Positions 5,673-9,121 of a stretch of 9,121 bases of DNA are shown here, in pieces. Below the pieces are notes generated by a model. It was not told the DNA's origin and ran no database searches. It was given only the letters and a program-made list of their open reading frames with translations. Location: positions 1 to 9,121 of the forward strand of contig JADLKP010000078.1 of NCBI GenBank assembly GCA_016838945.1. The letters are read 5' to 3'. Source of the stretch: Methanobrevibacter sp. (GTDB lineage Archaea > Methanobacteriota > Methanobacteria > Methanobacteriales > Methanobacteriaceae). Each line of letters starts with the position of its first letter. Position 1 is the first letter of the stretch. The translations under genes were made by a program, and so were the position numbers.

Positions 5673-5678
5673 ATCACC
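5673..5678 (-). promoter_or_regulatory. Shine-Dalgarno GGTGAT for sulfur-carrier gene
   Basis: GGTGAT on the minus strand is separated by three bases from the ATG at 5669. It is the internal reference for the same arrangement in front of the ATT of the DUF89 gene. Confidence 0.85.
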
Positions 5679-5733
5679 TTTTTAATTTTTTATCCCTTCA
5701 CTACTAATTTGTACATCATCCTATTTAAAATTA

Positions 5734-5760
5734 TAACAATTGTTAATAATTTTATAAAAT
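5734..5760 (-). promoter_or_regulatory. candidate promoter with adjacent palindrome, sulfur-carrier gene
   Basis: The 148-base spacer between the TtuA gene and the sulfur-carrier gene holds a TATA-like ATTTTATAAA (5751-5760, minus strand). Just downstream is a perfect 12-base palindrome, TAACAATTGTTA (5734-5745), which falls between the TATA box and the expected transcription start near 5730. In archaea this is a common repressor-binding position. The spacing suggests the small carrier may be transcribed on its own as well as with the upstream TtuA gene. The regulatory role is inference. Confidence 0.4.
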
Positions 5761-5817
5761 TTAGAAAAAACTTTTTAAAATAATGAAAAATATGTTCAAA
5801 CCTATTTAAAGACGGAA

Positions 5818-6738
5818 TTATTTGCCTAATTCCTCTAAAAATGTACATGCTCGGCATAATCTGTTTGAAGATGGTTCTCCACAACGTTCACATCTGTCAT
5901 ATTCATAATCATGAGCCAATTCCTGACGAAGAGCAGGCCTTATCTTATCAAATCCTCTAAGTGTGGAATACATTATTGTCGGATGGTCCTTACTCAAATC
6001 CTTCAGAATATTGGAGATTTCCATCCTAAATGATTCCTGAGCATAAGGACAGCCTGCCAAATGAATATCCAAACCCTTTGCAAGTGCATAGAGACCGATT
6101 TCCTTTTCAGGAATTTCACGAAGAGGCTTGATCTTTACTGTAAACATTTCACTATTAGATTCTGTTTTAGGACCTATCTTTGCCAAATTCTCCATATTCC
6201 CTTCAAGGTAATTCATTAAAATAGCTTGAGTTTCATCATCCAGATTATGACCTGTAGCTATCTTGGTTGCTCCGAACTCCCTTGCAGCCCTATTTATAAT
6301 CCAACGTCTAAATACTCCACAGTAAGTGCAGGATCCTCTATGGCCTTCTGTCTTCATTATTTCATCCAAGTCAATCCCAAAGCTTTCCTTAAATGAAACA
6401 ACCTTATGTGGAATTCCAAGTCTCTCAGCATGTGCCTTTGCAATTTCGACCCCTTCCTCTCTGTAACCTGCAATTCCTTCATCAATGGTTACAGCACATA
6501 ACTCTATAATATGCCTTTCAACATATGAATTGAGAATTTCCAGAGTAACTACACTATCCTTTCCTCCAGACAATGCAACCAAAACCTTATCTCCCTTTTC
6601 AAGAAAGTTTTCCTTCTTGATTGTTTGCTTGACCTTCTTTTCAATGCTTTCAATAAAACAATCCTTACATAAGGCCTGTCCGGAAGCCTTTCTTTTTATA
6701 ATCACATTCGGATTTCCACATTTAGTACAAGATCCCAT
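5818..6738 (-). CDS. TtuA/NcsA-type tRNA 2-thiouridine sulfurtransferase
   Basis: This 306-residue protein has the complete TtuA/TIGR00269 architecture. An N-terminal zinc finger uses C4, C7, C24 and C27. The PP-loop ATP-pyrophosphatase motif SGGKDS is at 57-62. C137 and C140 (SCTYCG) with C230 (AGCPYAQ) match the three cysteines that hold the catalytic Fe-S cluster in characterised TtuA proteins. TGHNLDDE (162-169) is the conserved adenylation motif. A C-terminal zinc finger uses C283, C286, C295 and C298. The enzyme adenylates a tRNA uridine C2 oxygen and replaces it with sulfur. In thermophiles TtuA targets U54; in mesophilic methanogens the NcsA-type homologue is associated with wobble U34, so U34 is the likelier target here. 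The sulfur carrier lies downstream on the same strand. The start is supported by an AAGGATGAC site (6745-6753). The gene is intact, with no missing key residue. Confidence 0.92.
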   Translation of the reverse strand: MGSCTKCGNPNVIIKRKASGQALCKDCFIESIEKKVKQTIKKENFLEKGDKVLVALSGGKDSVVTLEILNSYVERHIIELCAVTIDEGIAGYREEGVEIAKAHAERLGIPHKVVSFKESFGIDLDEIMKTEGHRGSCTYCGVFRRWIINRAAREFGATKIATGHNLDDETQAILMNYLEGNMENLAKIGPKTESNSEMFTVKIKPLREIPEKEIGLYALAKGLDIHLAGCPYAQESFRMEISNILKDLSKDHPTIMYSTLRGFDKIRPALRQELAHDYEYDRCERCGEPSSNRLCRACTFLEELGK

Positions 6739-6790
6739 ATTAAAGTCATCCTTTTTTTAAAATAATGAAAACAATAAAAATTCTTATTTC

Positions 6791-6800
6791 TTTTTATAAT
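6791..6800 (-). promoter_or_regulatory. candidate TATA box for TtuA gene
   Basis: ATTATAAAAA on the minus strand lies about 55-60 bases before the ATG at 6738, giving a predicted leader of roughly 30 bases. It sits in the 107-base spacer after the VWA gene. The spacer is A+T-rich, so alternatives nearby cannot be excluded. Confidence 0.4.
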
Positions 6801-6845
6801 TATAATTTAATAAATTTAATTTTAACTAACTAATTGATTTTTAAA

Positions 6846-8006
6846 TTACATATCCGCTACAAATTCAGCCAATTGATTCAATGTGCTCACTTCATAAACT
6901 TGAGCGCCTGCGCCTCTATACAATGAAACGCAACTGTCAACAACATCCCATTTCTTCTTATCTTCAGGGTTCAGAATAACAACCTTCTTAGCCATGCTGG
7001 ACATTTGGGAAATAAGCTCCACACTTGCAGGCACCCCATCAACCTTAGGACCTGCCCAATCCCTGCAATCAGACAATAAGATAATATAAGACTTATTGCT
7101 TATATCCGCCTGCTTCATGAAGGACTGGAATGCTGTGAACATATTGGATGTTCCCCTAACCATCATATTTCTCATACGAAGCAATCTTATTTCAGCAAAA
7201 GCATTGACCATATATTTTTCTTTTAAAAATTCAGTTGTTTCTATTGTCTTATTGTCAAATTCAAACATTCTTGAGTCTTTGAATGTCTTTTGACATGCAA
7301 ACATCAACATAAAGAACCAGCTGCTGATCCATTCACATGAACCGCTGACATCATTAAGGAACAAATGCTGTTTTCTATGAGGTTTCTTCTTTACATGAAC
7401 AAGGTCAATAGGCACACCACCATACTTCATGTTTTGTCTCATTGTCCTTCTCATGTCAATCTTATTGGATCTGGCCAACCTTTTTCTTCTTGACTGCTTG
7501 TTGGCAATTTTTCTTCCAAGCTCTACACATAATTCAAATACTCTTTCATCGTATTTGTTAAGTTTGGACAGATCACTGTTTAGAATATCATTATCTCTTG
7601 CAAGGTCCTTGTCCCTGTCTTCAAGGATAGGCCTTCCTGCAAAGTATTCCATAGCCTGTTCTGCACCCATTTGGATTTGCTTTCCACCTTTTCCTTTCTG
7701 CATGGTGATTTTCCATTCATGCTGTGAAAGCTTTCCTTTCATGGTATTTGGCCTATATGACCTATTAAGCTCATCAGTTAAATTCTTAGTAACCTTTTTA
7801 GCGAAGAACCCATCGAAAGACTCATTGAATTTAGGGATGTCATACTTGCTTTTGACATAAATAGACCGGAATGCATCCTTTAAGATGCCCACATCATCTT
7901 CCCCCAATAGAGCATATGCATCTATTGCAGACTGGGTAGACCTAATACTTACAGGCATTCCCTTTTTTCTCAAATCATTTGATAATCTTACGATTTTCTC
8001 TTCCAT
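6846..8006 (-). CDS. CoxE-like VWA domain protein
   Basis: This 386-residue protein is probably cytoplasmic: no signal peptide or membrane segment is visible. The first 180 residues are helical and uncharacterised. The basic stretch ending DMRRTMRQNMKYGG (184-197) followed by HLFLNDVSGS matches the CoxE/PF05762 pattern, in which an R-rich linker leads into the VWA domain. The metal-ion-dependent adhesion site is complete: D219, S221 and S223 (DVSGS), T286 (RGTSNM) and D313 (LLSDCRDW). The residue after DVSGS is cysteine, where methionine is more usual. CoxE-type proteins work with MoxR/CoxD AAA+ ATPases as chaperone-like modules for inserting metal cofactors, and such an ATPase is encoded directly upstream. 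No CO dehydrogenase or other client gene is in the window, so the target is unknown. A weak AGGT site (8013-8016) precedes the ATG. Confidence 0.82.
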   Translation of the reverse strand: MEEKIVRLSNDLRKKGMPVSIRSTQSAIDAYALLGEDDVGILKDAFRSIYVKSKYDIPKFNESFDGFFAKKVTKNLTDELNRSYRPNTMKGKLSQHEWKITMQKGKGGKQIQMGAEQAMEYFAGRPILEDRDKDLARDNDILNSDLSKLNKYDERVFELCVELGRKIANKQSRRKRLARSNKIDMRRTMRQNMKYGGVPIDLVHVKKKPHRKQHLFLNDVSGSCEWISSWFFMLMFACQKTFKDSRMFEFDNKTIETTEFLKEKYMVNAFAEIRLLRMRNMMVRGTSNMFTAFQSFMKQADISNKSYIILLSDCRDWAGPKVDGVPASVELISQMSSMAKKVVILNPEDKKKWDVVDSCVSLYRGAGAQVYEVSTLNQLAEFVADM

Positions 8007-8063
8007 ATTAAAACCTTAAAATAACTTTTAGAGTGCAGATAATTAAAACTCATCACTAGACTC

Positions 8064-8073
8064 ATTTTATAAG
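8064..8073 (-). promoter_or_regulatory. possible internal promoter between AAA+ and VWA genes
   Basis: The 81-base gap between the two genes contains a TATA-like TTATAAAATG on the minus strand, about 60 bases before the VWA start. The pair may therefore not depend solely on the upstream promoter. Evidence is a single A/T-rich motif only. Confidence 0.25.
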
Positions 8074-8087
8074 AATTCCAAATACAG

Positions 8088-8960
8088 CTAATCATTCATG
8101 TATTCGTTTCTAAAGATCTCTTTGATTACTTTAGCCTTATCAGGCTCTGTCTTGATAGCTACCCCGACACTGCCCTCAAGTGCAGCATCGACATTCTTAT
8201 AATCCTTATCCAAGTGCATTACAGAGCTTACCCAATCAATTGAAGCCCTTACAGAGGGTTTCTTATTTAAGTTGAATGTTCTGATCCTATGAACCATATT
8301 AACAACTTTCTTGACCAAACCATTGTCTGCTTCAGGTATTCTGGCTTTGACAATAGCCATTTCACGTTCAACTGAAGGATATGAAATATATAAGAACAGG
8401 CATCTGTCCTTTGTCTCTTCAAGCAAATTTCTTTGAGCATTTGAAGTAAGCATTACCATCAAGTCATTTTGAAGGTCAAAAGTGCCTAAATCGTTTACGG
8501 TAATCTGCTGTTCACCTAAAGCCTGCAGCAAGAAACTTTCCACTTCTTCATCCGCCTTATCGATTTCGTCAATGAGAAGAAGTGATGGCTTGTCATTCAT
8601 AAATGAGGTTAAAAGTGGTCTTCTGATAAAGAAATCATCTTCAAATATTGATTCTTCACCTTTTTCGCTGCCTTTGAATGCTTCCAAATGGAGCAGTTGC
8701 TTTTGATAGTTCCATTCTCCGACAATCTGTTCAAAGGTAATTCCTTCATAACATTGAATCCTAAAGAATTCCCTTCCCAAACATTCAGAAACCGCCTTTG
8801 CAAGCTCTGTCTTTCCCACTCCCGGAGGGCCTTCAATCAAGATCGGCTTCTTTAAAGATAGGGATAGGAATATTGAAGTGCTGATTTCATTATTTGAGAT
8901 ATAACCAGTACTTTCAAGTTTTTTATCAATTTCCTTTATGGTTAATTCTTCATCTGTCAT
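8088..8960 (-). CDS. MoxR/CoxD-family AAA+ ATPase
   Basis: This 290-residue AAA+ protein shows every expected ATPase element. Walker A is GPPGVGKT (44-51) and Walker B is LLLIDEID (127-134). Sensor 1 is LTSN (171-174). A likely arginine finger is R186 (KDRCLF), and sensor 2 is R238 (PSVRASIDW). The order and the EGITFEQIVGEWNYQKQ stretch (72-88) are typical of the MoxR clade. MoxR ATPases act as chaperones that mature or activate metalloenzymes together with VWA partners; the VWA protein gene follows 81 bases downstream on the same strand. The C-terminus is short, ending soon after the lid domain, as is usual for the family. A weak AAAGG site and a TATA-like element lie upstream of the ATG at 8960. 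The client protein is unknown. Confidence 0.88.
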   Translation of the reverse strand: MTDEELTIKEIDKKLESTGYISNNEISTSIFLSLSLKKPILIEGPPGVGKTELAKAVSECLGREFFRIQCYEGITFEQIVGEWNYQKQLLHLEAFKGSEKGEESIFEDDFFIRRPLLTSFMNDKPSLLLIDEIDKADEEVESFLLQALGEQQITVNDLGTFDLQNDLMVMLTSNAQRNLLEETKDRCLFLYISYPSVEREMAIVKARIPEADNGLVKKVVNMVHRIRTFNLNKKPSVRASIDWVSSVMHLDKDYKNVDAALEGSVGVAIKTEPDKAKVIKEIFRNEYMND

Positions 8961-8989
8961 TTAAAAACCTTTTTTAGTTAATTAAAGAA

Positions 8990-8999
8990 TATATAAAAA
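8990..8999 (-). promoter_or_regulatory. candidate TATA box for AAA+/VWA operon
   Basis: TTTTTATATA on the minus strand ends about 30 bases before the ATG at 8960. Transcription would start at roughly 8965-8970, leaving a very short leader or nearly leaderless mRNA. This agrees with the weak Shine-Dalgarno (AGG at 8968-8970). Confidence 0.45.
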
Positions 9000-9031
9000 T
9001 AATCTTTAAAAATAATTTTTTATAATGAATA

Positions 9032-9050
9032 CCATATAAATATTATATGG
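9032..9050. repeat. perfect inverted repeat near right edge
   Basis: CCATATAA (9032-9039) and TTATATGG (9043-9050) are perfect 8-base arms around ATA. It stands out by its CC/GG ends in A/T-only surroundings. It lies about 35-50 bases upstream of the TATA candidate of the AAA+ gene, so it may be an operator for this gene or for a divergent gene beyond the window. The remaining sequence to 9121 shows no gene, only A/T-rich DNA. Confidence 0.5.
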
Positions 9051-9121
9051 CAATTTAATATTTGTTTAATACATATAAATAATTATTGTTTTATAATATA
9101 AAAACTAATAAAATCATTAAA

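Noticed and set aside
5690..5884. Minus-strand 64-residue frame overlapping the TtuA end and the spacer
   Set aside because: It uses another frame of the TtuA 3' end, has no Shine-Dalgarno, and shows no recognisable domain. The spacer is better explained as a promoter region.
7429..7860. Plus-strand open frame of 143 residues inside the VWA gene
   Set aside because: It is antisense to a gene with a complete MIDAS motif. Its serine/leucine-rich translation is typical of the complement of a lysine/glutamate-rich coding frame.

Overview
This window looks like chromosomal DNA of an AT-rich methanogenic archaeon, most likely a Methanobrevibacter or close relative (Methanobacteriales). The reasons are: very A+T-rich spacers, TATA-box-like promoters, GGTGAT- and AGGAGG-type Shine-Dalgarno sites, an archaeosine-pathway enzyme (archaeosine is an archaeal tRNA base), and archaeal-style TtuA/NcsA and DUF89 proteins. 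The genus is inferred from overall character and not from an alignment.

Layout. Positions 157-3388 hold three plus-strand genes, each with its own spacer: RaSEA (archaeosine synthesis), a TTG-started six-helix DUF308/HdeD-like membrane protein, and a TmcAL-like HIGH-superfamily nucleotidyltransferase. A convergent, repeat-filled spacer (3389-3533) separates these from six minus-strand genes. Reading the minus strand in transcription order from the right edge: a MoxR/CoxD-like AAA+ ATPase and its CoxE-like VWA partner; a TtuA/NcsA-type tRNA 2-thiolation enzyme followed by a small ThiS/MoaD/Urm1-like sulfur carrier ending in GG; then a DUF89 (ARMT1-like) metal-dependent phosphatase-family protein followed 22 bp later by an NAD(P)-binding 6-phosphogluconate-dehydrogenase-like protein with a DUF1932 C-terminus. 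No tRNA, rRNA, CRISPR array, insertion sequence or prophage gene was seen. No gene-free stretch exceeds 300 bases.

How the genes work together. Four of the nine genes are assignable, with varying confidence, to tRNA modification: RaSEA (archaeosine at position 15), the TmcAL-like protein (tentatively N4-acetylcytidine at C34), and TtuA plus its likely sulfur donor (2-thiouridine). The AAA+/VWA pair resembles chaperone-like metalloenzyme maturation modules, but its client is unknown. The DUF89/DUF1932 pair is probably metabolic, perhaps metabolite repair, with unknown substrates.

The most notable observation is the start of the DUF89 gene. The conserved-looking N-terminus (with a CxxC) extends 31 codons beyond the first ATG/GTG/TTG codon, and a perfect GGTGAT Shine-Dalgarno sits three bases before an ATT codon. 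The sulfur-carrier gene nearby has exactly the same GGTGAT-plus-3 geometry before an ordinary ATG. This suggests ATT initiation. Several spacers also carry tandem repeats and inverted repeats next to TATA boxes.
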